This document shows positions 36,831-45,465 of a stretch of 64,000 bases of DNA, in pieces. Numbering within the stretch: the first letter of the stretch is position 1; each line of letters opens with the position of its first letter. The translations under genes were made by a program, and so were the position numbers. Source of the stretch: Haloarchaeobius sp. FL176 (GTDB lineage: Archaea > Halobacteriota > Halobacteria > Halobacteriales > Natrialbaceae); the NCBI RefSeq assembly GCF_024609245.1, contig NZ_JANJYH010000008.1:1-64000 (forward strand), given 5' to 3'. A model generated the notes under the pieces. It did not search any database. It was given only the letters and a program-made list of their open reading frames with translations, and was not told the DNA's origin.

Positions 36831-37763
36831 TCAGGACCGCCGCGGGCGGCCACCGACGAGCGACGAGACGGTCCCGGTCGCGACCGAGTAGAGGAGTCCC
36901 GGGTACTGGCGTGCCTCCGGCCAGCAGGCGTTGCGGAGGTGTCGGAAGCCCTCGCCAAGCTCGCCCTCCTGGAAGTAGAACTTCGCCAGGAAGTAGTCGT
37001 GCGTGCCCTGGATGTCGTACCCCCGTCGCTCCAGCTCGTCGACGGTGTCGGCGAACTTCTCCAGGTACGCCTCGTCGGCCGCCTCGATGGCCTCTGCGTC
37101 CGGTCTGCCGGTGTCGTACCGGGCGACGAGCGTCTCGTCCACGTACGCGAGCTGGCCCTGCTGGAGCACCCTGATGAGGAACTCCGAGTCCTGGAAACGG
37201 TCGAACGACTCGTCGAAGCCGTCGATGGCCTCGACGACGGGACGACGGACGAGCAGGGTCGAACCGGCGCTCGTGTGCAACCGGTCGAGGAGCACGTCCT
37301 TGACCAGGCCCTGGCCGCCCTCGGCCCCCTCCGTCTCGTCGAGTCGGGTCCACGAGCGCGGCAACCACTCGTCGAGCAAGCCGTCGTCGTCCTCGGTGAC
37401 GAGGTCGACACCGCAGTAGACGGCGACCCAGGATGCCGCCCTGTCGGACAGTTCGGCGACCTGTCGTTCGAGCTTCCGTGGGTACCACTCGTCGTCGGCA
37501 TCGAGGAAGGCGACGTACTCGCCGGTCGCGTGCTCGATGCCGGTGTTCCGGGCCGCGCTCGCTCCGCGGTTGGTTCCGTGTGCGAGGTATCGGACACGCT
37601 CGTCGTCGTATGACCGCACGGCAGCGGCGGTCTCGTCGGTCGAGCCGTCGTCCACGACGAGCAGTTCGAAGTCCTCGTACGTCTGGGCCAGCACGCTCTC
37701 GATGCTCCGGTGGAGCACGGCGGCTTCGTTGTACGTTGGTATGACGACACTGACGGTTGACAT
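36831..37763 (-). CDS. Glycosyltransferase family 2 protein
   Basis: A 310-residue GT-A enzyme: VSVVIPTYNEAAVLHRSIES at the N-terminus, LLVVDDGSTDETAA for nucleotide binding, NRGASAARNTGI, and the metal-binding FLDADDEWYP (DxD). An acidic/aromatic region near residue 190-200 provides the acceptor base. It transfers a sugar from a nucleotide donor on the cytoplasmic side; donor and acceptor are unknown. No membrane helices. The start at 37763 is supported by the bipartite element 30 bases upstream. Confidence 0.93.
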   Translation of the reverse strand: MSTVSVVIPTYNEAAVLHRSIESVLAQTYEDFELLVVDDGSTDETAAAVRSYDDERVRYLAHGTNRGASAARNTGIEHATGEYVAFLDADDEWYPRKLERQVAELSDRAASWVAVYCGVDLVTEDDDGLLDEWLPRSWTRLDETEGAEGGQGLVKDVLLDRLHTSAGSTLLVRRPVVEAIDGFDESFDRFQDSEFLIRVLQQGQLAYVDETLVARYDTGRPDAEAIEAADEAYLEKFADTVDELERRGYDIQGTHDYFLAKFYFQEGELGEGFRHLRNACWPEARQYPGLLYSVATGTVSSLVGGRPRRS

Positions 37764-37792
37764 CCTTGTTCAGGTGGTCGTGCCCCCGGCGG

Positions 37793-37816
37793 ATTACTAT
37801 ACGGAGGGTAACGACT
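37793..37816 (-). promoter_or_regulatory. Bipartite glycan-region promoter element, copy 5
   Basis: In gene direction: AGTCGTTAC, six bases, TATAGTAAT. The second box ends 30 bases before the GT2 start at 37763. Confidence 0.6.
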
Positions 37817-37886
37817 CGCGGCCAGTTCGGGCTGGGGGTCGGGAGGACGGCACCTCGCCGAGCCGAGCTTATACAGGTGTTAAACG

Positions 37887-37910
37887 GCCGCTTAGCGGAC
37901 CGATAGTAAT
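37887..37910 (+). promoter_or_regulatory. Bipartite glycan-region promoter element, copy 6
   Basis: GCCGCTTAG (37887-37895), six bases, GATAGTAAT (37902-37910). It ends 28 bases before the lipoprotein ATG at 37938 and is divergent from copy 5. Confidence 0.65.
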
Positions 37911-37937
37911 GATGGCCTCACGTCTCACGTCGACGTG

Positions 37938-38219
37938 ATGTTCGACGAACTCGACGCATCGAGACGCTACGCGCTGACCCTCGGGTTGGTCGTGTTGCTG
38001 GCGCTCGCCGGCTGTGCGGGGCCCTCCAGCGACGACGAGCAGTCACCCGAGAACGATTCGGCAGACGGACTGACCACTGCTGGTGACAACGGCTCCGCCG
38101 GCGGCGTGCCCACGGGCGGTACCGGCGGCACTGCGAACGGGACCACCGACGGGATGAACGAGACGAGCACGAACGGAACGGCCACGAACGGAACCGCGAC
38201 CACGGCCACGACCGGGTAG
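37938..38219 (+). CDS. Small Thr/Gly/Asn-rich lipoprotein
   Basis: The 93-residue protein has twin arginines (ASRRYALTLGLVVLLALAGC) and a lipobox with Cys26, so it is probably exported by Tat and lipid-anchored. The mature part is low-complexity, rich in G, T, N and S with several N-x-S/T sequons (NGT, NET), suggesting a glycosylated surface stalk. No domain follows. Its start region (19 bases, TCGACGTGATGTTCGACGA) is identical to that of the next lipoprotein gene, so the pair probably arose by duplication of the leader. A GTG at 37935 is an alternative start. Confidence 0.75.
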   Translation: MFDELDASRRYALTLGLVVLLALAGCAGPSSDDEQSPENDSADGLTTAGDNGSAGGVPTGGTGGTANGTTDGMNETSTNGTATNGTATTATTG

Positions 38220-38280
38220 CCGTCCCCGCGTCGTCAACTGTCGTTCTTCCGCGAGATACAGCCCCGAACAGCGCCGCCGC

Positions 38281-38304
38281 CAGTACTAGGAGACTGATAA
38301 TAAA
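38281..38304 (+). promoter_or_regulatory. Bipartite glycan-region promoter element, copy 7 (weak first box)
   Basis: CAGTACTAG, six bases, GATAATAAA (38296-38304). Only the second box is a good match; it ends 27 bases before the lipoprotein ATG at 38331. Confidence 0.45.
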
Positions 38305-38330
38305 CAGGCCAGGCGGTACACATCGACGTG

Positions 38331-39332
38331 ATGTTCGACGAGCAAACAGTACCGAGACGCGCCGGGCTGGTCCTGGGCATCGTCCTCCTCGTGGGCCTGG
38401 CCGGCTGTGCTGGGTTCGCCGACGATTCGGGCGAGGAACCGACGACCAACGGCACGCAGCAATCCGACCCAGGCGACAGGAACGTGACGGAGACACCGAC
38501 TGACGGCCAAGGCGAACAGACATCTGAGCCAACCCAGACCACGACGACGACCGCGCCGGGAACCGACGAGCCCGGGACGGGTGACTCCGGGAGCAACGAG
38601 AGTCGAGCCGTGGCGAGCGGCGGGCTCGCCGTCGTCGTCGACGACGAACGGGTCGCACTCTCGGCGGCGAACGAGTCGGCACCGGTCTGGTTCGCCGACG
38701 AGTCGAGCTGGGCGACCAGCGAGGAGCAGCCCACGCTCGCCGCGGCCCTCGAGACGGCGAACCTGTCGGTCGCCGACGGCGGCGACCGGGTGACCTACGA
38801 GGGCACCACGTACCGCGGGAACGAGTCGAACGTGACGGTCGTCGTCCGTGCGAACGGCGAGCCCGTCGACCCCGGGGAGTACGAGCTGTCCGACGGTGAC
38901 CAGGTGTGGGTCGAAGTGCTCACCGCGCCCGTCGACCAACCGACGCCGGGCGACCACATCGACCATCACGACCTCCACGCACACGGTCACGTCGAGATGG
39001 TCGTCGACGGCGAGCCAGTGAACTTCAGTCGGGCCAGGTACCAGACGCCCGACGAACATACCTACTTCCACTTCGAGTCCGGCAGCGCGCCGCGATGGCA
39101 CGCTCACTCCTGGAGCGTGACCCTCGAGTACGCGATGGGCACGTTCCCCGGTATCGAGGTCACGAACGACTCGATCACGTACAACGGGACGACCTACGAC
39201 CGGAGCGACCCAGGCACGACCGTCTCGATAACCGTGAACGACGAACCAGTTGAGCCGGGGAGCTACTACCTCAAAGACGGCGACAGCGTCCATATCGAGG
39301 TGACGATGAACGACGAGGAGGACGAGGAGTAG
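38331..39332 (+). CDS. Secreted lipoprotein with two similar beta-rich units
   Basis: The 333-residue protein has twin arginines and a lipobox ending at Cys26 (LLVGLAGCAG), then a Thr/Pro/Gly-rich linker to about residue 100. The folded part has two related units that each end in GEYELSDGDQVWVEV or GSYYLKDGDSVHIEV and contain a short V-x-V-N/A-x-x-P-V-x-P-G motif. A histidine-rich stretch (DHIDHHDLHAHGHVEM) lies between them and may bind metal. Several N-x-S/T sequons suggest N-glycosylation. It is an extracellular, membrane-anchored protein of unknown function within the glycan region. Confidence 0.82.
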   Translation: MFDEQTVPRRAGLVLGIVLLVGLAGCAGFADDSGEEPTTNGTQQSDPGDRNVTETPTDGQGEQTSEPTQTTTTTAPGTDEPGTGDSGSNESRAVASGGLAVVVDDERVALSAANESAPVWFADESSWATSEEQPTLAAALETANLSVADGGDRVTYEGTTYRGNESNVTVVVRANGEPVDPGEYELSDGDQVWVEVLTAPVDQPTPGDHIDHHDLHAHGHVEMVVDGEPVNFSRARYQTPDEHTYFHFESGSAPRWHAHSWSVTLEYAMGTFPGIEVTNDSITYNGTTYDRSDPGTTVSITVNDEPVEPGSYYLKDGDSVHIEVTMNDEEDEE

Positions 39333-39413
39333 CCACCGACGACGACAGCTTCGAGACGCACAGCCTCGTCCGATGACGGACTGAACGCGACACATCCACT
39401 GACACCGACCACG

Positions 39414-40205
39414 ATGAATCAACGACTCCTCTCGCTCGCGGTACTGGGTTGCTGTCTGTTGACCCTCGCGACCGCTGCCGGCTCCCTCGACACCGCCGTC
39501 TCGACGACGCCCGACGAGGCGGTCGACGTCGACAGCAGGCTCCTGCCAATCGGCCAGGACTCCGTCGCGGGCCTCGAACGGCAACTCCAGGGACGGGAAT
39601 CGAACGAGCAGACGAGCGGCGGCGAATCGGACACCGGCCAGACCTCGCCACAGGACCGAGACGCTTCCGGGGATGCCTCGGCACCCACACGTGCTGATTC
39701 GGGAACAGTCCAGGAGATTCCGGACAGCGGTGACGGGAACGGGACAGCGCCGGGCGGACACCGGAGCCTCCTCGAACGACTGCTCTCGCTGCTCGAGCAG
39801 GCACTCCCCCTGCTTGTCGGGCTCGCGGTCGCGGTAGCGCTCTACCGTTGCAGGCACCTGATCGCGGCCGGGGTTGCCGCGCTCTGGGCACGGCTCCGCG
39901 ACACGGACGACGGTGCCACACCGACCAGCGAAACACGGCCACCGAACCCTGCCAACTCGGTCGAGGAGGCGTGGTACCGGACGATGGCCGAGTTCGACCT
40001 CGCCGACGACCGCACGAGGACGCCCGCGGAGTGTGCTCGCCGGGCGGTTGAACGCGGTGGCAAGCAGGCCGCCATCCAGCCGCTGACCGAAGTGTTCACC
40101 GAGGTCAGGTACGGTGAGGAGCCGGTCACGGAGCGGCGGCGGAACCGCGCGACAGAGTCGCTGCGGCTCTGCTCGGACAGGCACTCCGAGCACGGAGGGT
40201 CGTGA
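39414..40205 (+). CDS. DUF4129 domain membrane protein
   Basis: The 263-residue protein has a signal peptide (LLSLAVLGCCLLTLATAAGS), a low-complexity extracellular part to about residue 115, one membrane helix (ALPLLVGLAVAVALYRC) and a cytoplasmic C-terminal DUF4129 domain with VEEAWYRTMAEFDLADD and the R-T-P-A-E motif. DUF4129 proteins accompany MoxR ATPases, DUF58 proteins and transglutaminase-like proteins, a module linked to cell-envelope or protein maturation functions. It overlaps the next gene by one base. No own promoter is seen, so it may be read from the lipoprotein promoter. Confidence 0.85.
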   Translation: MNQRLLSLAVLGCCLLTLATAAGSLDTAVSTTPDEAVDVDSRLLPIGQDSVAGLERQLQGRESNEQTSGGESDTGQTSPQDRDASGDASAPTRADSGTVQEIPDSGDGNGTAPGGHRSLLERLLSLLEQALPLLVGLAVAVALYRCRHLIAAGVAALWARLRDTDDGATPTSETRPPNPANSVEEAWYRTMAEFDLADDRTRTPAECARRAVERGGKQAAIQPLTEVFTEVRYGEEPVTERRRNRATESLRLCSDRHSEHGGS

Positions 40206-40771
40206 TGCGACGGGTCCTCGCCGCGCTCGGGGGTGCGGCCGTCGTGCTCGGTCTCCTCTCGACGGCCGGCAGCTCGCTGGTCCCGGTCGCCGCGGCGGCC
40301 CGTGCCCTCGGCAACGACTACCTCCTGCTGGCCGCTATCGGTGGCATCGCGGCACTGGCCGCGATAGCCGCGACCGCGTCGGGCAGAGCGGAGCGGATGA
40401 ACCAGGCGTCCACTCCGGACCCTGAGGGGCCGGTCACGGTGCCGCCCGCCGGCGGGACTCTGGACGAATCGCTCTCCAGCTGGCAGCTCCGGCTCCCGGT
40501 CCTCGGCGCGGGCCAGCGTGAGACCGTCCGCGACCGGCTCCGGGCCGCGGCAGTCGGCACCGTACGTCGCAGCGAGGGCTGTAGTCGCACCGAGGCCGCG
40601 GCGAAGGTCGCCGACGGCGAGTGGACCGACGACGACCACGTCGCGCGGTTCCTGGCCGAGGACGACCTGTCGGTGGTCGCGACGGTGCGGACACCCAGCA
40701 TCGCCCGACGGACGGTGGCGGTCGTCGAGTCACTCGAAGTGAGCGAGTCGAACCGGGGTGAAAGGACGTGA
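40205..40771 (+). CDS. DUF7269-like membrane protein
   Basis: The 188-residue protein has two N-terminal membrane helices (residues about 2-24 and 40-58) and a soluble cytoplasmic part with LRAAAVGTVRRSEGCSRTEAAAK and FLAEDDLSVVATV. Size, topology and position between DUF4129 and DUF58 genes fit the haloarchaeal DUF7269 group. The role is unknown and probably structural within the MoxR-DUF58 module. A GTG at 40202 is an alternative start; the ATG overlaps the preceding stop by one base. Confidence 0.78.
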   Translation: MRRVLAALGGAAVVLGLLSTAGSSLVPVAAAARALGNDYLLLAAIGGIAALAAIAATASGRAERMNQASTPDPEGPVTVPPAGGTLDESLSSWQLRLPVLGAGQRETVRDRLRAAAVGTVRRSEGCSRTEAAAKVADGEWTDDDHVARFLAEDDLSVVATVRTPSIARRTVAVVESLEVSESNRGERT

Positions 40772-42030
40772 AGAGACGCCGGACGAATCGCTGGCGGGGT
40801 GTGGTCGGCGTCGCCCTCGTCGTCGGAGCGGTCGGGCTCGCCGCCAAGCGACCGCCGCTCCTGCTGCTCGCCGGGGTCGGCGTCGTCTTCGCGGCCTACC
40901 CGGACCTCGCGCCGCGGACGGAGCCCGCGGTCGGCCTCGAACGGACGGTGAGCGACCCGAACCCGGACCCCGGTGACCACGTCGAGGTGTCGGTCTCGGT
41001 CACGAATCAGGGGGACGGCCTGCTCGCGGACCTCCGGGTCGTCGACGGCGTCCCGCCGACGCTCTCGGTCGTGGAGTCGCTGCCGCGACGTGGGACCGCT
41101 CTCCGTCCCGGCGAGACCGACTCGTTCACCTACACGGTCCGGGCCGAGCGGGGGACCCACGGCTTCGAGCCCGCGACGGTCGTGGCGCGCGACCTGGCCG
41201 GCGCGACGGAGTTCGAGACGACGGTCGGTGCCGAGGCGCTGACCGAACTCGACTGCACGACGCCGCTGTCGTCGGCACCCGTCAGACCGGAGACGCTCCA
41301 GCAGGTCGGCCGCATCGCCGCGGACGCAGGCGGCATCGGGACCGAGTTCTACCGGACCCGCGAGTACCACCCCAGCGATTCGATCGGACGCATCGACTGG
41401 AACCGCTACGCGGCGACCGGCGAGCTGACCACCACCGAGTACCGCGAGGAGCGGGCGACGAGCGTCCTGGTCGCTGTGGACGCCCGAGCAAGTGCCTACC
41501 GGGGACCCGACGACCATACCCACGCGGTGGTGCGGTGTGTGTCCGGTGCCCGCCGGCTCGTCGACGTCCTGAGTCGCACCCGGAACCCGGTCGGCGTCGC
41601 CGGGTTCGGTCGGGAGTACTGCCTGCTCGAGCCCGACACCGGACGGGAGCACGCTCGACGTGCGCACCGCATCCTCGCGACGCACGAGACGTTCGACTCC
41701 CGGCCGCCCGCCGACCCGGTCGACCTCGAGGGACAGGCGAGGCAGCTCCGGGCCAGCCTGAACGAGCGGACACAGCTCGTCCTGCTCTCCCCCCTCTGTG
41801 ACGACGAGATCGTCCGGCTCGCACGTCGCCTGCAGCTCGCCGGCCACGCCGTCACAGTGGTCACTCCGGACCCGACGGACGAGGGCAGCCCCGGGCGACG
41901 GCTCGGGCAGGTCGAACGCCGGAACCGAGAGACGGAGCTCCGCGACGCCGGTGTGCGAGTGGTTCTGTGGGCGGCGGACGAGGCACTGGAGAGCGCGTTC
42001 GACCGGGCGACGAGACGGTGGCACCGATGA
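40768..42030 (+). CDS. DUF58 domain protein
   Basis: A 420-residue protein starting at GTG 40768 (GTGA overlap with the preceding stop). Two N-terminal membrane helices (residues about 10-45) precede a beta-sandwich region (SDPNPDPGDHVEVSVSVTN). The DUF58 core carries the hallmark TEFYRTREYHPSDSIGRIDWNRYAATGEL and, later, a von-Willebrand-like VLVAVDARAS strand. DUF58 proteins act with MoxR AAA ATPases. The order DUF4129-DUF7269-DUF58-membrane protein is the usual haloarchaeal one. Confidence 0.92.
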   Translation: MKRRRTNRWRGVVGVALVVGAVGLAAKRPPLLLLAGVGVVFAAYPDLAPRTEPAVGLERTVSDPNPDPGDHVEVSVSVTNQGDGLLADLRVVDGVPPTLSVVESLPRRGTALRPGETDSFTYTVRAERGTHGFEPATVVARDLAGATEFETTVGAEALTELDCTTPLSSAPVRPETLQQVGRIAADAGGIGTEFYRTREYHPSDSIGRIDWNRYAATGELTTTEYREERATSVLVAVDARASAYRGPDDHTHAVVRCVSGARRLVDVLSRTRNPVGVAGFGREYCLLEPDTGREHARRAHRILATHETFDSRPPADPVDLEGQARQLRASLNERTQLVLLSPLCDDEIVRLARRLQLAGHAVTVVTPDPTDEGSPGRRLGQVERRNRETELRDAGVRVVLWAADEALESAFDRATRRWHR

Positions 42031-42731
42031 CCGAACCAACCCGTGACCGGGTCAGCGTGAGCCATCGCCCCGCACGGTTCAGCGCCGCCGTCGCGGTCCT
42101 GTTCGCCGCCGGGACCGTCGCGTTGCTCGCACCCGCGACGGCGCTGCCTGCCCTCGGCCTCGAACTCGTCGGGGTCGCCGTGGCTGCCGGAGGGGCTGGA
42201 CTCCGCCGGTCGGGCTGGTATCTCCTCGGCACGCTACTGGTCGCTATCGGCGTCCTCGTCGTCGGCGGGGCCGTCGCGGTCGCCGCCGCGGAGCTGGGCG
42301 GTCTCGCGGACATCTCGGCCGTCGTCCCGGGGATGGTCGGTGCTGCGGCGGTCGTCGCGGCCGTCGCGCCGGTTCGCGGGACCGGGTCGCGTGGCCTCCT
42401 GAAAGTTGGCGCGACCGGGGTCCTCGTGACCGTGCTCGTGACGGGGCTCATCCGGAACGCGACGTTCCCGACACTGCTCGCCGGGACGGCCGGAACGGTC
42501 CTGACGTGGGACGCCGGAGAACAGGCGACGAACGTCGGCGAACAGCTCGGACGCGAGGCCGCGACGGTCCGTGGCGAAGCCGTCCACATCGTGGGGAGCG
42601 TCCTCGTCGCGGGGGCGGCTGTCGGGCTGGGCTACGGCCTCAGGCGTGTCTCGCTCCTCTCGGTCTCACTCGGGTCCTTCGTCCTGCTGCTGGTGGGTGC
42701 GCTGCTGTTCACTGCGGCGCTTCACGACTGA
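42027..42731 (+). CDS. Polytopic membrane protein of the MoxR/DUF58 module (DUF7519-like)
   Basis: The 234-residue protein has about seven hydrophobic helices in an alanine-, valine- and glycine-rich sequence (residues 20-230) and the loop LTWDAGEQATNVGEQLGREAATVRGE, which is extracellular or periplasm-like. Its position after DUF58 and its topology fit the haloarchaeal DUF7519 group. ATG 42027 overlaps the DUF58 stop as ATGA, so it is translationally coupled. Its last 23 bases overlap the convergent MoxR gene. Confidence 0.8.
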   Translation: MTEPTRDRVSVSHRPARFSAAVAVLFAAGTVALLAPATALPALGLELVGVAVAAGGAGLRRSGWYLLGTLLVAIGVLVVGGAVAVAAAELGGLADISAVVPGMVGAAAVVAAVAPVRGTGSRGLLKVGATGVLVTVLVTGLIRNATFPTLLAGTAGTVLTWDAGEQATNVGEQLGREAATVRGEAVHIVGSVLVAGAAVGLGYGLRRVSLLSVSLGSFVLLLVGALLFTAALHD

Positions 42732-43677
42732 TACGGGGGACCGGTTCGTCGGCCAAAATTTCCTCGACGACGTCGGCCTCCGCCACGTCGTCGACCATCG
42801 CGTCCGTCTCGAGGACGAGCCGGTGCGCGAGGACCGCTTCGCCGAGCGTCTTCACGTCGCTGGGCCGTGCGAAGTCGCGCCCGTGGAGCGCGGCACGGGC
42901 CCGCACCGTCTCGAAGACCCGCTGGGTGCCACGCGGGGAGACGCCGACCTCAACCCGGTCGTCGGTCCGCGTCGCTCTGACCACGCGGAGCATGTAGTCC
43001 TTGAGGTCGCCGTGGACGGTCACGCGCTCCGGCGCGGTCTGGAGCTCCTGTACGTTGTCCGGCGAGAGGATACGCTGGGCGCTCGGTAACGGGTCGGTCC
43101 GGCGCTCGCGCCGGTCGAGCAGCATTCGCTCGCCGTCCTTGTCGGGGTACCCGAAGCTCTCCTTGAGGAGGAAGCGGTCCTGCTGGGCCTCCGGCAGCGG
43201 GAACGTCCCCTCGCCGGACTCGACGGGGTTCTGGGTGGCGATGACGATGAACGGCGTCGGAAGATCGTACGTCTGCCCGTCGACGGTGACCTGTTTCTCC
43301 TCCATCGCCTCGAGGAGCGCGGCCTGGGTCTTCGGCGACGCACGGTTGAGCTCGTCCGCGAGCACGACGTTCGCGAACACCGGCCCGGGGTTGAAGTCGA
43401 ACTCACCGGTGTCCTCCGCGAACGTCTTCGTCCCCGTGATGTCGGCCGGCAGCAGGTCGGGCGTGAACTGGATGCGCGAGAAGGAGAGCCCGAGCGTGGT
43501 CGCCATCGTTCGGGCGGTGAGTGTCTTCCCCGTCCCCGGCACGTCCTCCAGCAGTACGTGCCCCCGGGCGTAGAGCGCTGTCAGGACGTTCTCGAGCACC
43601 TGATCGTCGGCGATGACGACGTTCGATACCTCGTCGAGCACATCTGCACCCATGTCGTTCGCAGTGGCAACGTCCAT
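42709..43677 (-). CDS. MoxR-family AAA ATPase
   Basis: The 322-residue protein has Walker A in LLEDVPGTGKT, the MoxR-specific FSRIQFTPDLLPADITG, Walker B VVLADELNRASP, sensor 1 FIVIATQNPVE and a C-terminal lid domain. MoxR ATPases act as chaperones that remodel partner proteins, commonly DUF58/VWA proteins. Here the ATPase faces the DUF58 operon convergently instead of leading it, so expression is separately controlled. ATG 43677 is chosen because the bipartite element lies 26 bases upstream; an upstream start at 43725 would fall inside that element. Confidence 0.93.
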   Translation of the reverse strand: MDVATANDMGADVLDEVSNVVIADDQVLENVLTALYARGHVLLEDVPGTGKTLTARTMATTLGLSFSRIQFTPDLLPADITGTKTFAEDTGEFDFNPGPVFANVVLADELNRASPKTQAALLEAMEEKQVTVDGQTYDLPTPFIVIATQNPVESGEGTFPLPEAQQDRFLLKESFGYPDKDGERMLLDRRERRTDPLPSAQRILSPDNVQELQTAPERVTVHGDLKDYMLRVVRATRTDDRVEVGVSPRGTQRVFETVRARAALHGRDFARPSDVKTLGEAVLAHRLVLETDAMVDDVAEADVVEEILADEPVPRISREAPQ

Positions 43678-43702
43678 GCAGAGGGCCAGCACCGGCAGGC
43701 GG

Positions 43703-43726
43703 TTTACTATAGAGCTATTAAGCACC
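43703..43726 (-). promoter_or_regulatory. Bipartite glycan-region promoter element, copy 8
   Basis: In gene direction: GGTGCTTAA, six bases, TATAGTAAA. It ends 26 bases before the MoxR start. The first box overlaps the TAA stop of the upstream asparagine-synthetase-like gene. Confidence 0.7.
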
Positions 43727-45463
43727 GGGCCGCTGTCCGTCCGGCACCGGAGACGGTGGGTCGCGGGGGAGCCTGATCACGTGGTCTTCGGTGCCCGGAA
43801 CCGGCGGGAGCTCCGGCTCGTCGCGGACGCGGGCGCGCCACACCGCGAAGGTGAGTAGTGGCCACGTGAGCGGGCCGAAGCTATCGACGTGACGGTGCCG
43901 TGCCGACGGCGGGACGAACGTCGGCGGGCGGTACCGGTCGAACACGTCCGAGAGCGGCCCGGACTCGACGTACCGACGGATCGGCAGCGAACCATCCCCT
44001 TTGCGACACCCCGTCGGATAGGACGGCAACCGCTCCGCGAGCAACGATTTCAGGAGGTACTTCGGCTGGAGGTCGGGGAGGTCGTCGACTCCACGGACGT
44101 ACCGGCGGTCCGGGGGAACCGACAGGGCACAGCGGGCCAGCCGACGGCTCCGGAACGGGGCAACGACGAGCTGTCCGTGCGTGGCACCGATCTGTCGCCA
44201 CTGGCTGACCCCGTCGTCCGCGAGGAAATCGACGAGGTGACCCGACTCGACCTGGCGTGCGAACCGTGAATCGGCCGTCAGTTCGGCCCGGCGGTGGCCG
44301 TACTCCGTCCGCCGGTTGACCCGTTCGGTGACGATGGCCGAATCGAGGATGGCCGCGACGGCCTCGGGGTGGATCGCGGAGGCGAGGTCTTGCGCGAGCG
44401 AACCGGGCGTCGAAACCGGAGCCCGAAGCTGCTCGCGACGCCGCTGCAGGGCGGTTACCGAGTCGGGGACCTGCCCGGGTGCCACCGAGGCGACCGAGTC
44501 GAGCAGCGGCACCGTCGCACCCAGCCAGTCGGCGATGCGTGCTCCCTTGAGTCCCTGGAGGCCGAACAGGGCGTCGGCCCCGTGGCCGTTGAGATACCGG
44601 CCCCGGTCGAGCGACCGGAATCCGGCGTCGGTGAACACCGTCTGGTTGTATCGAGGCGGCTGCCCGAGCGCGTCGACCGTCCGCTCCAGATGTTCGCGGA
44701 ACGCCGACTCCCGGATTGAAACCTGCTCCGGGTCGACGTCGAGGGCCGACGACGCCTCCTCGAACGCACCGGTCCCACGGTCGAACTCCGGCGAGTCCAC
44801 GGCGAGGTGGGTCGCGGGAGCCGACTCGTCGCGGTAGCTGTGCAGGAGCGTCGAGTCGACACCGCCGGAGAACATGGTCCGCGTCGTCGACGTGACGGCC
44901 CCGTCGACGATGTCTGAGAGCGACTCGTCGATACGGTCCCGTGCGGTTGCGGGCTCGCAGTCGGCAGCGGCGGAGAGCTGGTCGACGAGCTCTCGACTCC
45001 AGTCGGCACGCCCGCCGTCCCAGCGGAGCAGCTCACCACGTCCGAGCTGGCGGACCGCCTCGACGTACGTCGTCGGGGCGACCGGCGACCGGAACAGGAG
45101 GTGGTCGGCGACCGCGCGGCGTGACGTCGTCCGCTCGTTGACGTCTAGCTGAGCGAGCGCGTTGCGGTAGTGGTCGGTGATGACCACCTGCCCGTCGGAG
45201 CCCGTCAGATAGTACAGCGGACGGGAGCTCGTGACGCTGCGGAACGCCTCGACGGTCCCCCCGCGGTCGGTCCGCGAGACGTGGACGACGGTCGCATCCT
45301 CGGTCACCGCCGCGAGTTCGCCCGCGATAGCGTCGATGGTCCGGGCGTCTGCGACGAGCCGACAGAGCTGCTCTTCCACGAGCGCCGAGACGAACCAGGT
45401 ACCGTGAGACCCGTCGATGCGTCTCACGTCGGGGGATGCGAACAGCAGGCGCACGTGAGTCAT
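43718..45463 (-). CDS. Asparagine synthetase-like amidotransferase without glutaminase cysteine
   Basis: The protein has 581 residues. The C-terminal synthetase domain has the PP-loop TMFSGGVDSTLLHSY (residue about 200), the LNGHGADALFG motif equivalent and a basic tail. The N-terminal half is shaped like a class II glutaminase but begins MTHVRLLFASPD, with no Cys at position 2, so glutamine hydrolysis is not expected and free ammonia or another nucleophile may be used. Such proteins in sugar clusters amidate uronic acids (WbpS-type). ATG 45463 lies two bases after the stop of the PadR-like gene, so the two form an operon. Confidence 0.85.
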   Translation of the reverse strand: MTHVRLLFASPDVRRIDGSHGTWFVSALVEEQLCRLVADARTIDAIAGELAAVTEDATVVHVSRTDRGGTVEAFRSVTSSRPLYYLTGSDGQVVITDHYRNALAQLDVNERTTSRRAVADHLLFRSPVAPTTYVEAVRQLGRGELLRWDGGRADWSRELVDQLSAAADCEPATARDRIDESLSDIVDGAVTSTTRTMFSGGVDSTLLHSYRDESAPATHLAVDSPEFDRGTGAFEEASSALDVDPEQVSIRESAFREHLERTVDALGQPPRYNQTVFTDAGFRSLDRGRYLNGHGADALFGLQGLKGARIADWLGATVPLLDSVASVAPGQVPDSVTALQRRREQLRAPVSTPGSLAQDLASAIHPEAVAAILDSAIVTERVNRRTEYGHRRAELTADSRFARQVESGHLVDFLADDGVSQWRQIGATHGQLVVAPFRSRRLARCALSVPPDRRYVRGVDDLPDLQPKYLLKSLLAERLPSYPTGCRKGDGSLPIRRYVESGPLSDVFDRYRPPTFVPPSARHRHVDSFGPLTWPLLTFAVWRARVRDEPELPPVPGTEDHVIRLPRDPPSPVPDGQRPGA

Positions 45464-45465
45464 CC

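Noticed and set aside
38286-40193. A 635-codon minus-strand frame
   Set aside because: It is antisense to the lipoprotein and DUF4129 genes, which have signal peptides, lipoboxes and promoter elements.
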